From Oceanobacillus iheyensis HTE831 (GTDB lineage Bacteria > Bacillota > Bacilli > Bacillales > Amphibacillaceae): a stretch of DNA of 64,000 nt. Within the stretch, counting starts at the first letter, position 1. Each line of letters opens with the position of its first letter. The translations under genes and the position numbers were made by a program. Of this stretch, positions 14,425 to 23,361 are shown piece by piece. The stretch lies in assembly GCF_000011245.1 (NCBI RefSeq), contig NC_004193.1, positions 102,501 to 166,500 on the forward strand, given 5' to 3'. The notes under the pieces were generated by a model that had not been told where the DNA came from, made no database searches, and worked only from the letters and a program-made list of their open reading frames with translations.

Positions 14425-14485
14425 ATATAGAACTTATTCGATTATAAGCAAATCCATATTTTATTCCTAAGGGAGGCAACAAGTA

Positions 14486-15955
14486 ATGAGTAAAGAAGTT
14501 CGCGTGCGTTATGCACCAAGTCCAACAGGACATTTACATATTGGGAATGCAAGAACTGCATTATTTAATTATTTATATGCAAAACATTTTGATGGAAAGT
14601 TTATTATCCGTACGGAGGATACAGATGATAAAAGAAATGTTGAAGGTGGCGAAGAAAGCCAATTAAAATACTTAAAATGGTTAGGTCTACAATGGGATGA
14701 AGGCGCTGATATCGGTGGAGAGTATGGCCCTTATCGTCAAACAGAACGCCTTGATATTTACCAAGAGTATCTTAATGAATTATTTGCAAAAAATTTAGCT
14801 TATAAATGTTATATGACAGAAGATGAATTAGAAGCAGAACGGGAAGAGCAACGCCAAAATGGACAAGTTCCCAAATATTCTGGAGCTCACCGTGACTTAA
14901 CACCTGAGCAGATCGAACAATTCGAAGCTGAAGGTCGTCAACCAAGTATTCGTTTCCGAGTTCCGGAGAATACTACGTATACATTCAATGATTTAGTTCG
15001 CGGGAAGATTACATTCGAGTCTAGTGATTTTGGAGACTGGGTTATTGTGAAGAAGAATGGAATTCCAACGTATAATTTTGCTGTAGCGATTGATGATCAT
15101 TTAATGAAAATCAGTGATGTTTTACGTGGGGAAGAACATATTTCGAATACGCCGAAACAAATGATGATTTTTGATGCGTTTGGATGGGAAGCTCCTCGTT
15201 ATGGACATATGACACTTATTCTTAACGAAGAACGCAAGAAATTAAGTAAGCGTGATGAACATATTCTTCAATTTATAGAGCAATATCGTAATCTTGGTTA
15301 TTTACCAGAAGCGATGTTTAATTTTATTAGCTTACTTGGATGGTCTCCGGTTGGGGAAGAAGAGATGTTCACACAGGCACAATTGATTGAGATTTTTGAT
15401 CCAGAACGTCTATCTACTTCTGCAGCAATCTTTGACCAACATAAGCTGAAGTGGATGAATAATGAGTACATTAAAGCAGCGGATCTTGACAGAGTTATTG
15501 ATCTTGCGTTACCGCATTTAATAAAAGCTGGAAAACTGTCAGAGGACATGGATGATGAAACTCGTCAATGGGCTGAAAATGTGATCTCGCTTTACCGTGA
15601 ACAGTTACGCTATGGTGCTGAAATCGTTGAACTTACAGAACTATTTTTCCAAAAAGAAATTTCTTATGACGAAGAAGCAAAAGAAGTACTTAACGGAGAA
15701 CAAGTTCCTGAAGTACTACAAGTTTTCACGGATAAATTGATTCATTTAGAGTCATTTGACAAAGACGCTATAAAAGCGCAATTTAAAGCAACTCAGAAAG
15801 AAACTGGCCATCGTGGCAAGAAATTATTTATGCCTATACGTGTTGCGACAACAGGACAAATGCATGGACCTGAACTTCCGTTTGCGATTGAGTTATTAGG
15901 TAGAGATATTATACTTAATCGATTGGATAAACTATTGAAAGAAATGGGAGCATAA
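14486..15955 (+). CDS. gltX: Glutamate-tRNA ligase
   Basis: A 489-residue class I aminoacyl-tRNA synthetase that charges tRNA-Glu. In Bacillaceae it also misacylates tRNA-Gln for later amidation. The HIGH motif reads [10 protein letters not shown] near residue 17 and the KMSKS equivalent reads KLSKRD near residue 253. The C-terminal anticodon-binding region is complete. It starts at ATG behind GGGAGG. The normal upstream neighbours ispD and ispF are absent. Confidence 0.97.
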   Translation: MSKEVRVRYAPSPTGHLHIGNARTALFNYLYAKHFDGKFIIRTEDTDDKRNVEGGEESQLKYLKWLGLQWDEGADIGGEYGPYRQTERLDIYQEYLNELFAKNLAYKCYMTEDELEAEREEQRQNGQVPKYSGAHRDLTPEQIEQFEAEGRQPSIRFRVPENTTYTFNDLVRGKITFESSDFGDWVIVKKNGIPTYNFAVAIDDHLMKISDVLRGEEHISNTPKQMMIFDAFGWEAPRYGHMTLILNEERKKLSKRDEHILQFIEQYRNLGYLPEAMFNFISLLGWSPVGEEEMFTQAQLIEIFDPERLSTSAAIFDQHKLKWMNNEYIKAADLDRVIDLALPHLIKAGKLSEDMDDETRQWAENVISLYREQLRYGAEIVELTELFFQKEISYDEEAKEVLNGEQVPEVLQVFTDKLIHLESFDKDAIKAQFKATQKETGHRGKKLFMPIRVATTGQMHGPELPFAIELLGRDIILNRLDKLLKEMGA

Positions 15956-16063
15956 GAATTCACATTTAGGCAGATTTGTAATATATTAAGCATATAGAAA
16001 TTCGATAAATAAGAGTTAATCAAATAGATAAAACGTAGAAGAGGGAAAGTAAGACTAATATGT

Positions 16064-16281
16064 TTACACAGAGAGAACTACATTTGCTGAAAGTAGTTTT
16101 GGACAATTAATCTGAAGTGCTCCTCAGAGTCTGTGATGGAAATATATAGTACATCATAGCGGGAACTCTGCCGTTATAAGAGTCAAAGTTGAGAGAAGCA
16201 AATGCTAATGAGTTTCTCTAAACAGAGTGGAACCGCGCGAGAGGCGTCTCTGTGTACATCATACACAGAGGCGTTTTTTTA
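16064..16281 (+). promoter_or_regulatory. Cysteine-specific T-box riboswitch
   Basis: A leader that senses uncharged tRNA-Cys. The stem I base pairs CAGAG (near 16069) with CTCTG (16166-16170). The specifier codon TGC (16169-16171) is followed by the conserved CGTTAT. The T-box proper, TGGAACCGCG, is at 16228-16237. The competing terminator is the hairpin at 16243-16280. It should raise expression of cysE, cysS and downstream genes when tRNA-Cys is uncharged. The 5' boundary is approximate. Confidence 0.92.
16243..16280 (+). terminator. T-box attenuator terminator
   Basis: GCGTCTCTGTGTA pairs with TACACAGAGGCG (one G-T wobble) around CATCA and is followed by seven Ts. The upstream strand of this stem overlaps the segment used by the antiterminator. 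Confidence 0.92.
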
Positions 16282-16288
16282 TGGTCTA

Positions 16289-16342
16289 CTCATACGGTTC
16301 CGTCCAGGACATACGGTGATAAACGGCCGCTTACGCTTTTGT
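16289..16342 (+). repeat. 54-bp direct repeat, copy 1
   Basis: Identical over 54 bases to 16498-16551. It begins CTCATACGG and ends GCTTTTGT, and lies directly after the T-box terminator. Confidence 0.9.
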
Positions 16343-16401
16343 TCTGATCTAGAAAATTATAAAATTTTGGAGCAGTGGATAAACGTACTAAATGTTTTAG
16401 C

Positions 16402-16556
16402 CACGTCCAGCTCCAGCGCCATCACCTATTGTCCTTCCGGATACCTCCTTACGATAAGTCAACATCGATTCGCATCCGCTAATCGTGTTTCCTTTATCTC
16501 ATACGGTTCCGTCCAGGACATACGGTGATAAACGGCCGCTTACGCTTTTGTCTATG
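16402..16556 (+). repeat. Dispersed intergenic repeat element (Bacillaceae type), with 54-bp copy 2 at 16498-16551
   Basis: A GC-richer block bounded by CCAGCTCCAGCGCC and CGCTTTTGTCTA. It resembles a family of short non-coding repeats that I recall from Bacillaceae intergenic regions, usually framed by AGCTCCAGCGCC and GCTTTTGTTCTA. Copy 1 at 16289-16342 looks like the right end of a second, truncated unit. An apparent 108-codon frame across this region has no coding character. No function is known to me. Confidence 0.6.
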
Positions 16557-16575
16557 AAGAAAGGAGGATTTTCTT

Positions 16576-17256
16576 TTGGGTATTTTTAAGATGATGAAAG
16601 AGGATATGGATGTTGTATTTGAACAAGACCCTGCTGCTAGAACGTATGTTGAAGTAATGCTTACTTATTCTGGTTTACATGCTGTATGGTCCCATCGCGT
16701 TGCCCATTGGTTTTATAACAAGCGATTATTGTTTATTGCACGTGTTATTTCACAAATAAGTCGGTTTATCACTGGAATCGAAATTCATCCCGGAGCGAAG
16801 ATAGGCCAAAGGTTATTTATTGACCATGGGATGGGAGTTGTCATCGGGGAGACATGTGAAATAGGCAATAATGTTACCATTTTTCAAGGTGTAACGCTTG
16901 GTGGTACAGGTAAAGAAAAAGGCAAACGTCATCCAACGCTAAAGGATAATGCCTTGATTGCAACTGGTGCAAAAGTACTCGGCGCGATTACGATTGGTGA
17001 AAACTCTAAAGTTGGTGGTGGATCAGTCGTGCTAAAGGATGTTCCAGATAACTCAACGGTTGTAGGTGTTCCCGGGCAAGTGGTCGTTCAAGATGGAAAA
17101 AGAGTAGGAAGAGACCTTGATCATCATAAATTACCAGATCCTGTCTTTGATAAATGCGCCCAATTACAAACACAAATTGATGAGCTAAAAGCGGAAATGG
17201 CTTCGATGAAAGAGGAAAAAAGGAGGGTCTTAGAAAATGACCATACAAATATATAA
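16576..17256 (+). CDS. cysE: Serine O-acetyltransferase
   Basis: A 226-residue left-handed beta-helix acyltransferase. It makes O-acetylserine from serine and acetyl-CoA, the first step of cysteine synthesis. The N-terminal helical domain (about 1-65) is followed by hexapeptide repeats, including the HPGAKIG and [10 protein letters not shown] region with the catalytic His. The TTG start follows AAGGAGG. It is under the cysteine T-box, although an inserted repeat separates them by almost 300 bp. Its 3' end overlaps cysS by 20 bases. Confidence 0.96.
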   Translation: MGIFKMMKEDMDVVFEQDPAARTYVEVMLTYSGLHAVWSHRVAHWFYNKRLLFIARVISQISRFITGIEIHPGAKIGQRLFIDHGMGVVIGETCEIGNNVTIFQGVTLGGTGKEKGKRHPTLKDNALIATGAKVLGAITIGENSKVGGGSVVLKDVPDNSTVVGVPGQVVVQDGKRVGRDLDHHKLPDPVFDKCAQLQTQIDELKAEMASMKEEKRRVLENDHTNI

Positions 17257-18643
17257 TACATTAACAAGACAAAAAGAAATATTTAAGCCACTAGAAGAAG
17301 GTAAGGTTAAAATGTATGTATGCGGTCCGACTGTATACAACTATATTCATATTGGTAATGCAAGACCCGCAATTGTGTTTGATACTGTTCGCCGGTATTT
17401 GGAATATAGAGGATTTGATGTAGATTATGTATTAAACTTCACGGACGTAGATGATAAAATCATAAAAACTGCAAAAGACGTTGGTGAAGAAGTTCCAGTG
17501 CTTGCGGATAGATTTGTGAATGCGTATTTAGAAGACGTAGGAGCACTTGGTGTAAAAAAAGCTACAAAGAATCCAAGAGTAATGGATACGATGGATGATA
17601 TTATTGCTTTTATTTCAGCCTTAATTGAAAAAGGCTATGCGTATGAAGCGGATGGAGACGTATATTTTAAACCAAGATCCTTTGACACGTATGGCAAATT
17701 ATCTCATCAATCTATTGATGAACTGCGTTCTGGAGCGCGAATTCAAGTAGGAGAGAAAAAAGAAGATCCACTTGACTTTGCATTATGGAAGCAAGCAAAA
17801 GACGATGAAATTGCTTGGAAATCTCCTTGGGGTGAAGGAAGACCAGGTTGGCATATTGAATGCTCGGCAATGGTGAAGAAACATTTAGGAGATACGATTG
17901 ATATCCACGCTGGTGGACAGGATTTAACTTTCCCACATCACGAAAATGAAATAGCACAATCAGAAGCAATGAACGGGGAGACTTTTGCAAACTATTGGAT
18001 GCATAATGGGTATATTAATATTGATAATGAGAAAATGTCGAAGTCACTTGGTAACTTTGTACTTGCTAGAGACTTAATCCAAGCACATGATCCAAGAGTT
18101 TTACGCTTCTTTATGTTATCTGTTCATTATCGAAATCCGATTAACTTCACTGAAGCTCTACTTGAAAGTGCAAAAACAAGCTTAGAGCGTATTCAAACAG
18201 CTTATCATAATTTATCTCATCGACGCGATTCAAGTTTAAATCTAACTAATGATGATGCTAAATGGCTGCAGTTGGTATCAGCAGCAATGAGCAAATTTGA
18301 ACAAGATATGGACGATGATTTCAATACAGCGAATGCAATTTCGGTTTTATTTGATTTATCGAAAGAAGCGAATGTTTACCTACAAGAAAACCAAACTTCT
18401 ACTGAAGTTATAGATGCATTCCAAGATGCGATTTCACAGATTCTAACAGTATTAGGAATTAATATTTTAGAAGATGAAGAAACATTACTTGATGAAACCA
18501 TTGAAGCGTTAATTAAAGAAAGAAATGAAGCACGGAAAAATCGTAATTTCGCTAGAGCGGATGAGATTCGTGATATGCTCAAAGAAAAAGGTATCGTACT
18601 CGAAGATACTCCACAAGGTGTGCGTTGGAAAAGAGGTAAGTAA
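17237..18643 (+). CDS. cysS: Cysteine-tRNA ligase
   Basis: A 468-residue class I synthetase. Cys29 in YVCGPTVY, the WHIECS cysteine and the HHENE histidine-glutamate form the zinc site that selects cysteine. HIGH appears as IHIGNARP and KMSKS as KMSKSLGNF. It starts inside the 3' end of cysE behind GGAGGG. Its stop shares one base with the mrnC start, so cysE-cysS-mrnC are tightly coupled. Confidence 0.97.
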   Translation: MTIQIYNTLTRQKEIFKPLEEGKVKMYVCGPTVYNYIHIGNARPAIVFDTVRRYLEYRGFDVDYVLNFTDVDDKIIKTAKDVGEEVPVLADRFVNAYLEDVGALGVKKATKNPRVMDTMDDIIAFISALIEKGYAYEADGDVYFKPRSFDTYGKLSHQSIDELRSGARIQVGEKKEDPLDFALWKQAKDDEIAWKSPWGEGRPGWHIECSAMVKKHLGDTIDIHAGGQDLTFPHHENEIAQSEAMNGETFANYWMHNGYINIDNEKMSKSLGNFVLARDLIQAHDPRVLRFFMLSVHYRNPINFTEALLESAKTSLERIQTAYHNLSHRRDSSLNLTNDDAKWLQLVSAAMSKFEQDMDDDFNTANAISVLFDLSKEANVYLQENQTSTEVIDAFQDAISQILTVLGINILEDEETLLDETIEALIKERNEARKNRNFARADEIRDMLKEKGIVLEDTPQGVRWKRGK

Positions 18644-19059
18644 TGAAACCGAATGATGTGAAGCAGCTAAAGAGCCTTGCACTTGCTTATATAGGTGATT
18701 CTATATTTGAATTATATATTCGAGAATATCTATTAGAGCGTGGTACGGTAAATCCTAATAAGTTACATCAGTCCGCAACATCGTATGTCGCGGGAAAAAC
18801 ACAGGCAATGGTTATTTTATATTGGTTGGATGTTGACGGATTTCTTACGGAAGAAGAACAAAAAGTTGTTGCCCGTGGAAGAAATGCTAAATCAGGTTCG
18901 GTACCAAAGAATATAAGTGTCCAAACGTATCGGTATAGTACTGCGTTTGAGGCACTTATTGGGTATCACTATATGATGAAAAACGAGGATCGATTAGAAG
19001 AACTTATTCAAAATGCAATTCAGTACGCGGAAGAAAGGAGAGATAGCCGTGGACAATGA
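18643..19059 (+). CDS. mrnC: Mini-ribonuclease III
   Basis: A 138-residue protein consisting only of the RNase III catalytic domain, without a dsRNA-binding domain. It cuts the pre-23S rRNA stem to produce the mature 23S ends in B. subtilis. The catalytic acidic signature is in AYIGDSIFELYIRE, with a second in FEALIGYHYM. Its substrate is encoded in this window (arms 2613-2652 and 5686-5724). It overlaps cysS by one base and rlmB by eleven. Confidence 0.94.
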   Translation: MKPNDVKQLKSLALAYIGDSIFELYIREYLLERGTVNPNKLHQSATSYVAGKTQAMVILYWLDVDGFLTEEEQKVVARGRNAKSGSVPKNISVQTYRYSTAFEALIGYHYMMKNEDRLEELIQNAIQYAEERRDSRGQ

Positions 19060-19795
19060 AGTCATTATGGGAAGGAATCCTGTTATGGAAGCTCTGAAAT
19101 CTGGGCGGTCAGTAAATAAAGTGATGGTTACAGAACAAATACAAGGTTCCACTTTTCAAAAAATTAACCAACTAGCAAGAGAGGCTGGAACAATTGTACA
19201 AAAAGTTCCACGCTCTAAGTTAGATCAGATGGAATTAGGAAATCATCAAGGGGTGGTAGCATATGTAGCTTCGTATACGTACGCCTCGTTAGACGATTTA
19301 TTTGACCGAGCTAATGAACGTGGCGAGGATCCTTTCTTTATCTTATTAGATGAATTAGAAGATCCACACAATTTAGGCTCAATATTACGAAGCGCAGATG
19401 CGACAGGTGTACATGGAGTTATTATTCCTAAACGACGCTCAGTCGGATTAACCGCAACGGTTGCAAAAACTGCCGCTGGCGCGATAGAACATATCCCAGT
19501 TGTGCGAGTAACCAATATGTCTAATACTATTGATGAATTAAAAGAACGAAATGTTTGGATTGTTGGAACAGAAGCGGAAGCAGACCAAGACTATCGACAA
19601 TTAGATGGATCATTACCTATTGGTATTGTAATTGGTAACGAAGGGAAAGGAATGAGTCGTCTCGTTCGAAAAAAATGTGACTGGACAGTGGGCTTACCTA
19701 TGGTCGGACAAGTATCCTCACTCAATGCATCGGTAGCTTGCGGACTTTTGCTTTATGAAGTATACCGTAAACGTCATCCTCTCGGAGATCAGTAA
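19049..19795 (+). CDS. rlmB: 23S rRNA 2'-O-methyltransferase, SpoU/RlmB family
   Basis: A 248-residue SPOUT methyltransferase. An N-terminal substrate-binding domain (about 1-75) precedes the knotted catalytic domain. Motif 1 reads LEDPHNLGSILRSAD, motif 2 GNEGKGMSR, and motif 3 LNASVACGLLLYE. The GTG at 19049 is chosen because AAAGGAGAG lies just upstream and its N-terminus fits the family. The longer frame from 19013 would run deep into mrnC. The predicted target is a guanosine in 23S rRNA. Confidence 0.93.
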   Translation: MDNEVIMGRNPVMEALKSGRSVNKVMVTEQIQGSTFQKINQLAREAGTIVQKVPRSKLDQMELGNHQGVVAYVASYTYASLDDLFDRANERGEDPFFILLDELEDPHNLGSILRSADATGVHGVIIPKRRSVGLTATVAKTAAGAIEHIPVVRVTNMSNTIDELKERNVWIVGTEAEADQDYRQLDGSLPIGIVIGNEGKGMSRLVRKKCDWTVGLPMVGQVSSLNASVACGLLLYEVYRKRHPLGDQ

Positions 19796-20304
19796 TGAAA
19801 GAAGTCTTGATTGTTGATGGATATAATGTAATTGGAGCTTGGGGAGAATTGCAACGATTGAAAGAGAAAGAAATTGGACAGGCAAGAGATCGACTCATCG
19901 AAGTGTTAGCGGAATATCAAGCCTTTACTGGAAAGCATGTTATTCTCGTCTTTGATGCTTATTATGTACGTGGTGTAGAAAATAAACAACAAAAATTTAA
20001 CATTGAGATTATTTATACCAAAGAAAAAGAGACAGCGGACGAATGTATCGAAAAACTAGTTAAAGAAGTGAAAAACATCCAAACTCAAGTTTATGTAGCA
20101 ACTTCGGATTATGCTGAACAACGAACTATTTTCGGACAAGGCGCACTACGCAAATCCGCACGAGAGTTACTTATTGAAGTGCAGGATATGGATAGAGAGA
20201 TTCATGTTAGTTTAGAAGTTCATCGAAAAACAAAACCGCAAGCTAAAATAAAAATTGATAAAGAAATCATGGAAAAGTTTGAACAAATGCGAAGAGGAGA
20301 ATAA
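19795..20304 (+). CDS. rae1: Ribosome-dependent endoribonuclease Rae1 (YacP)
   Basis: A 169-residue NYN/PIN-fold nuclease. In B. subtilis it enters the ribosomal A site and cuts certain mRNAs during translation. Acidic active-site residues appear in LIVDGYNVIG, VFDAYY and ATSDYAEQ. Its ATG overlaps the rlmB stop (TAATG), completing the cysE-cysS-mrnC-rlmB-rae1 unit. Confidence 0.92.
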   Translation: MKEVLIVDGYNVIGAWGELQRLKEKEIGQARDRLIEVLAEYQAFTGKHVILVFDAYYVRGVENKQQKFNIEIIYTKEKETADECIEKLVKEVKNIQTQVYVATSDYAEQRTIFGQGALRKSARELLIEVQDMDREIHVSLEVHRKTKPQAKIKIDKEIMEKFEQMRRGE

Positions 20305-20370
20305 TAGCTTGTATGCTCGTCAAAATTAAACAATTCGACAAATTATGACTATTTCCTGGTTTAGGTCAAG

Positions 20371-20400
20371 TTGACGGTTTTAAAACGCTTCCTGTATAAT
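20371..20400 (+). promoter_or_regulatory. sigH promoter
   Basis: TTGACG (20371-20376) and TATAAT (20395-20400) with an 18-bp spacer, about 45 bp before the sigH start. A vegetative promoter; in B. subtilis the corresponding one is repressed by AbrB. Confidence 0.8.
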
Positions 20401-20444
20401 ATTTCCTATACTATAGAAGCGGAATTTGCAGGAGGCGATCTTTG

Positions 20445-21095
20445 GTGAATATCGGGCAAATAGACACGACCAACAAGGGATTAGAGCAGCTTGATGATAC
20501 TGATTTGCTACAATTCATTCGTCAAGGGAATAGTCACGCGCTAGACCTCCTTATACAACGGTACATTAGTTTTGTACGAGCAAAAGCACGAACGTATTTT
20601 CTTGTAGGTGCGGATAAAGAGGATATTATCCAAGAAGGGATGATTGGTCTATATAAAGCTATACGTGATTATGATGTGGACAAGCTATCCTCTTTTAAAG
20701 CATTTGCTGAATTATGTGTCACAAGACAAATTATCACGGCGATCAAAACAGCCACACGTCAAAAACATATTCCATTAAATTCATATGTATCTTTGGACAA
20801 GCCGATTTATGATGAAGAATCAGATAGAACTTTGTTAGATATAATAGGTGGATCCATTGATGTAGATCCACAAGAATTATTGATCAGTCAAGAAGATTAT
20901 GGGACGCTAGAACATAAATTATCGAAATTATTAAGCGACTTAGAAAAGAAAGTATTGCAATTATATTTAGACGGACGCACCTATCAAGAGATTTCAGAGC
21001 ATTTAAATCGTCATGTAAAGTCGATTGATAATGCCCTGCAGCGAGTGAAACGAAAATTAGAGCAACTAATGGAATCAAATGGAGTTTCTTTGTAA
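20445..21095 (+). CDS. sigH: RNA polymerase sigma factor SigH
   Basis: A 216-residue sigma factor for the stationary-phase, competence and early sporulation regulon. Region 2 includes GADKEDIIQEGMIGLYKAIRD and the recognition of -10; region 4 has the helix-turn-helix TYQEISEHLNRHVKSIDNA. GTG at 20445 lies eight bases after AGGAGG. The TTG one codon earlier is possible but closer than ideal. Confidence 0.95.
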   Translation: MNIGQIDTTNKGLEQLDDTDLLQFIRQGNSHALDLLIQRYISFVRAKARTYFLVGADKEDIIQEGMIGLYKAIRDYDVDKLSSFKAFAELCVTRQIITAIKTATRQKHIPLNSYVSLDKPIYDEESDRTLLDIIGGSIDVDPQELLISQEDYGTLEHKLSKLLSDLEKKVLQLYLDGRTYQEISEHLNRHVKSIDNALQRVKRKLEQLMESNGVSL

Positions 21096-21197
21096 ATATA
21101 AAAAAACTTTACGACAGAAATCGACAACAAGAATCTGAAAATTACGGGAAGATTTTACTGTTTCTTGTAACAGAAGCGATAGATTGTTGTGATGCCG

Positions 21198-21226
21198 TTG
21201 ACATAATTCATGCTAGGTGCTACAGT
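21198..21226 (+). promoter_or_regulatory. rpmG-secE promoter
   Basis: TTGACA (21198-21203), 17-bp spacer, TACAGT (21221-21226), 39 bp before the rpmG start codon. Confidence 0.8.
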
Positions 21227-21264
21227 AATATAGTCTATAAAATCCCTTTATAAGGGGTGGAATA

Positions 21265-21414
21265 ATGAGTAAAAAAATAACATTGGCATGTGCTGTATGT
21301 TCAAGCAGGAATTATTCGACAAACAAGAATGTATCCAATCAATCTACAAGATTAGAAGTAAAAAAGTTCTGCAAAACATGCGGAAAACATACACTACATC
21401 GCGAGACGAAATAA
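21265..21414 (+). CDS. rpmG: 50S ribosomal protein L33
   Basis: A 49-residue L33 with the zinc-ribbon cysteines intact: CAVC near residue 9 and CKTC near residue 36. It is therefore the zinc-containing paralogue. The start follows AAGGGGTGG. It precedes secE, as in other Bacillaceae, with a 193-bp gap in which I see no further gene. Confidence 0.93.
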
Positions 21415-21607
21415 AATAATGAGTTTAACTTTAACATTAAAAACTATTTGCGAGATTCACCTCCAATTACGAGAAAACAAGTTTTATGTAGGAGTGAATA
21501 GCGGAATAGTCAATCTGTTTTATTCAGCTAAATCATTAGGGTGTTGAATCCTGACAGGTGAGCTTTCGTTTTTATATTGAATCGTGTGGGTTCGGGGGGT
21601 ACAATAA

Positions 21608-21781
21608 ATGTTTAAGTTTTTAAGAAATGTATCTAGAGAGATGAAAAAGGTAAGTTGGCCGAAAGGAAAGGAACTTAGAAATTACACTGTTGTTGTTATT
21701 TCTACAGTAATTTTCATGGCTGTGTTCTTTTTTGTTGTAGATTTAGGGATTTCTCAACTTTTAAATGCATTTTTTGAATAA
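21608..21781 (+). CDS. secE: Preprotein translocase subunit SecE
   Basis: A 57-residue single-span membrane protein, the clamp subunit of SecYEG. An amphipathic N-terminal part with the conserved KKVSWPKGKEL precedes one membrane helix (about 27-50). The ATG lies behind GGGGGGT. A terminator follows before nusG. Confidence 0.95.
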   Translation: MFKFLRNVSREMKKVSWPKGKELRNYTVVVISTVIFMAVFFFVVDLGISQLLNAFFE

Positions 21782-21829
21782 TTAAGCTATAATAAGGTAT
21801 ACTGTACTAAGCGCATATAATTTAAACTA

Positions 21830-21854
21830 AAAACCCGGCTTTTGCGGGTTTTTT
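21830..21854 (+). terminator. Terminator or attenuator between secE and nusG
   Basis: AACCCG pairs with CGGGTT around GCTTTTG and is followed by six Ts. It sits between two genes that are often cotranscribed, so it may attenuate rather than fully stop. Confidence 0.85.
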
Positions 21855-21916
21855 AATATTGGAAGAAAATAATTTCTAAAAGACTAACATTTAGTGTGTA
21901 TGTGAAAACTAATAGC

Positions 21917-22046
21917 AAGGGAGGGAAGAGGTTAGGACAAACATTTTATTAGAAAGATGAATGATAGCTAGAATAAGCGGAGTATATTACTACAGCGGGT
22001 TTTTAAAACCTATTCATTCTGTTTCTAGCTTTGTCTCAACCTCTAA
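21917..22046 (+). promoter_or_regulatory. nusG leader with hairpin between Shine-Dalgarno and start codon
   Basis: A strong Shine-Dalgarno, AAGGGAGGG (21917-21925), lies far upstream of nusG, and none directly precedes its ATG. The bases just after it, AGAGGTT (21927-21933) and GACAAA (21936-21941), are complementary to TTTGTC (22030-22035) and AACCTCT (22038-22044), which end two bases before ATG 22047. Further inner pairing (AGAAA/TTTCT, ATGAAT/ATTCAT) is possible. Folded, the leader would bring the Shine-Dalgarno about 9 bases from the ATG at 22053. The functional reading is inference. Confidence 0.6.
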
Positions 22047-22052
22047 ATGAAG

Positions 22053-22589
22053 ATGGAGAAAAACTGGTACGTCGTTCATACTTACTCAGGGTATGAAAAT
22101 AAAGTGAAAATGAATCTAGAAAAACGTGTTGAATCAATGGGGATGGAAGATAAAATATTTCGAGTGATAGTCCCAGAAGATGAAGAAGCGGAGATCAAAA
22201 ACGGCAAGAAAAAAATGGTCAAGAAAAAATCATTCCCAGGCTATGTTTTAACAGAAATGGTAATGACGGATGACTCTTGGTATGTCGTGCGTAATACACC
22301 AGGTGTAACTGGATTCGTAGGTTCTAGCGGACATGGCGCAAAACCAACTCCGTTAATGCCTGGCGAAATTGATGTAGTATTAAAACGTATGGGTGTATCT
22401 GAACCAACTGTACAAGTAGATTTCGAGATAAAAGAAAACGTTCGTGTTACCGATGGACCGTTTACCGACTTTACAGGTTCAATCGAACATATAGATACGG
22501 ACAAGCAGAAAATTAAAGTACATGTAAATATGTTTGGTAGAGAAACTCCGGTAGAACTAGATTTTTCACAAGTAGAAAAACTATCATAA
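22053..22589 (+). CDS. nusG: Transcription termination/antitermination protein NusG
   Basis: A 178-residue factor binding RNA polymerase. The NGN domain (about 1-110) begins EKNWYVVHTYSGYENKV, and the C-terminal KOW domain (about 125-178) has the VRVTDGPFTDFTGSIE segment. The ATG at 22053 matches the usual family N-terminus; an ATG two codons upstream (22047) is an alternative. No normal ribosome site lies in front of either; see the leader entry. Confidence 0.94.
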   Translation: MEKNWYVVHTYSGYENKVKMNLEKRVESMGMEDKIFRVIVPEDEEAEIKNGKKKMVKKKSFPGYVLTEMVMTDDSWYVVRNTPGVTGFVGSSGHGAKPTPLMPGEIDVVLKRMGVSEPTVQVDFEIKENVRVTDGPFTDFTGSIEHIDTDKQKIKVHVNMFGRETPVELDFSQVEKLS

Positions 22590-22607
22590 ACTCCCATCAC
22601 TCAAAGC

Positions 22608-22636
22608 TTGCATTTTTTCAAAATACATGCTAAAAT
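22608..22636 (+). promoter_or_regulatory. rplK-rplA promoter
   Basis: TTGCAT (22608-22613), 17-bp spacer, TAAAAT (22631-22636), just after nusG. The transcript would have a 5' leader of about 105 nt. Confidence 0.8.
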
Positions 22637-22680
22637 TCTTATGTTATTCATGTGCCGCCAAGTTGGTGCACATGGTAAAT

Positions 22681-22730
22681 TTGAGTGGGAGGGTTTCCCA
22701 AATCTTATAACCCTATTACCACATCACGGA
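22681..22730 (+). promoter_or_regulatory. Putative L1-binding leader before rplK
   Basis: The leader contains GAGTGGGAGGG paired at a distance with CCCTATTACCAC, followed by ATCACGGA and the rplK ribosome site. A related GTGGGAGG / ATAACCAC element recurs before rplA (about 23320-23345). This layout resembles the L1 feedback site known for L11-L1 operons; I assign it by resemblance. Confidence 0.5.
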
Positions 22731-22749
22731 CTTTAAGGAGGTGTGTCTC

Positions 22750-23175
22750 GTGGCTAAAAAAGTAATTAAATTAGTTAAATTGCAAATCCCAGCTGGTAAA
22801 GCTAACCCAGCACCGCCAGTAGGACCAGCACTAGGTCAAGCAGGTGTTAATATTATGGGATTCTGTAAAGAATTCAACGCTCGAACACAAGATCAAGCGG
22901 GTATGATTATCCCTGTTGAAATTACGGTATTCGAGGACCGTTCATTTACATTTATTACTAAGACTCCACCAGCAGCAGTGCTATTGAAAAAAGCAGCTGG
23001 AATTGAGTCTGGTTCAGGTGAGCCAAACAAAAACAAGGTTGCTTCTGTTAAACGCGATCAAGTGAAAGAAATCGCTGAAACAAAAATGCCTGATTTAAAC
23101 GCAGCTGACGTTGATGCGGCAATGCGTATGGTAGAAGGTACTGCACGCAGTATGGGAATCACGATTGAAGACTAA
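22750..23175 (+). CDS. rplK: 50S ribosomal protein L11
   Basis: A 141-residue protein of the GTPase-associated centre. The proline-rich N-terminal domain shows [19 protein letters not shown], and the C-terminal domain binds the 23S GTPase-centre RNA. The GTG at 22750 follows AAGGAGGTG and gives the normal MAKKV N-terminus; an upstream in-frame GTG lies within the ribosome site. Confidence 0.97.
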   Translation: MAKKVIKLVKLQIPAGKANPAPPVGPALGQAGVNIMGFCKEFNARTQDQAGMIIPVEITVFEDRSFTFITKTPPAAVLLKKAAGIESGSGEPNKNKVASVKRDQVKEIAETKMPDLNAADVDAAMRMVEGTARSMGITIED

Positions 23176-23217
23176 TTGATTCCGCTATTCAATCAATATG
23201 ACTTGATTGAAATTTAC

Positions 23218-23256
23218 AATAAGAGGTTGCGGCTGGATAACATCCGCAGCCTTATT
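23218..23256 (+). other. Hairpin between rplK and rplA
   Basis: AATAAG-GG-TGCGG pairs with CCGCA-CC-CTTATT around GGATAACAT. No T run follows, so it looks like an mRNA processing or stability structure, or a weak attenuator. Confidence 0.5.
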
Positions 23257-23361
23257 CGTGAGATGCTAACAAGGTATTTGTGTTAGTGTGCTTGATAAAA
23301 GCCTTGTGCTTTTATAAGTGGGAGGTACAACCGTTATAACCACAATAGAGGAGGAAATAAA

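Noticed and set aside
16202..16528. A 108-codon plus-strand frame after the cysteine T-box
   Set aside because: It runs through the T-box terminator and the repeat element, and its sequence is repetitive and unlike a protein.
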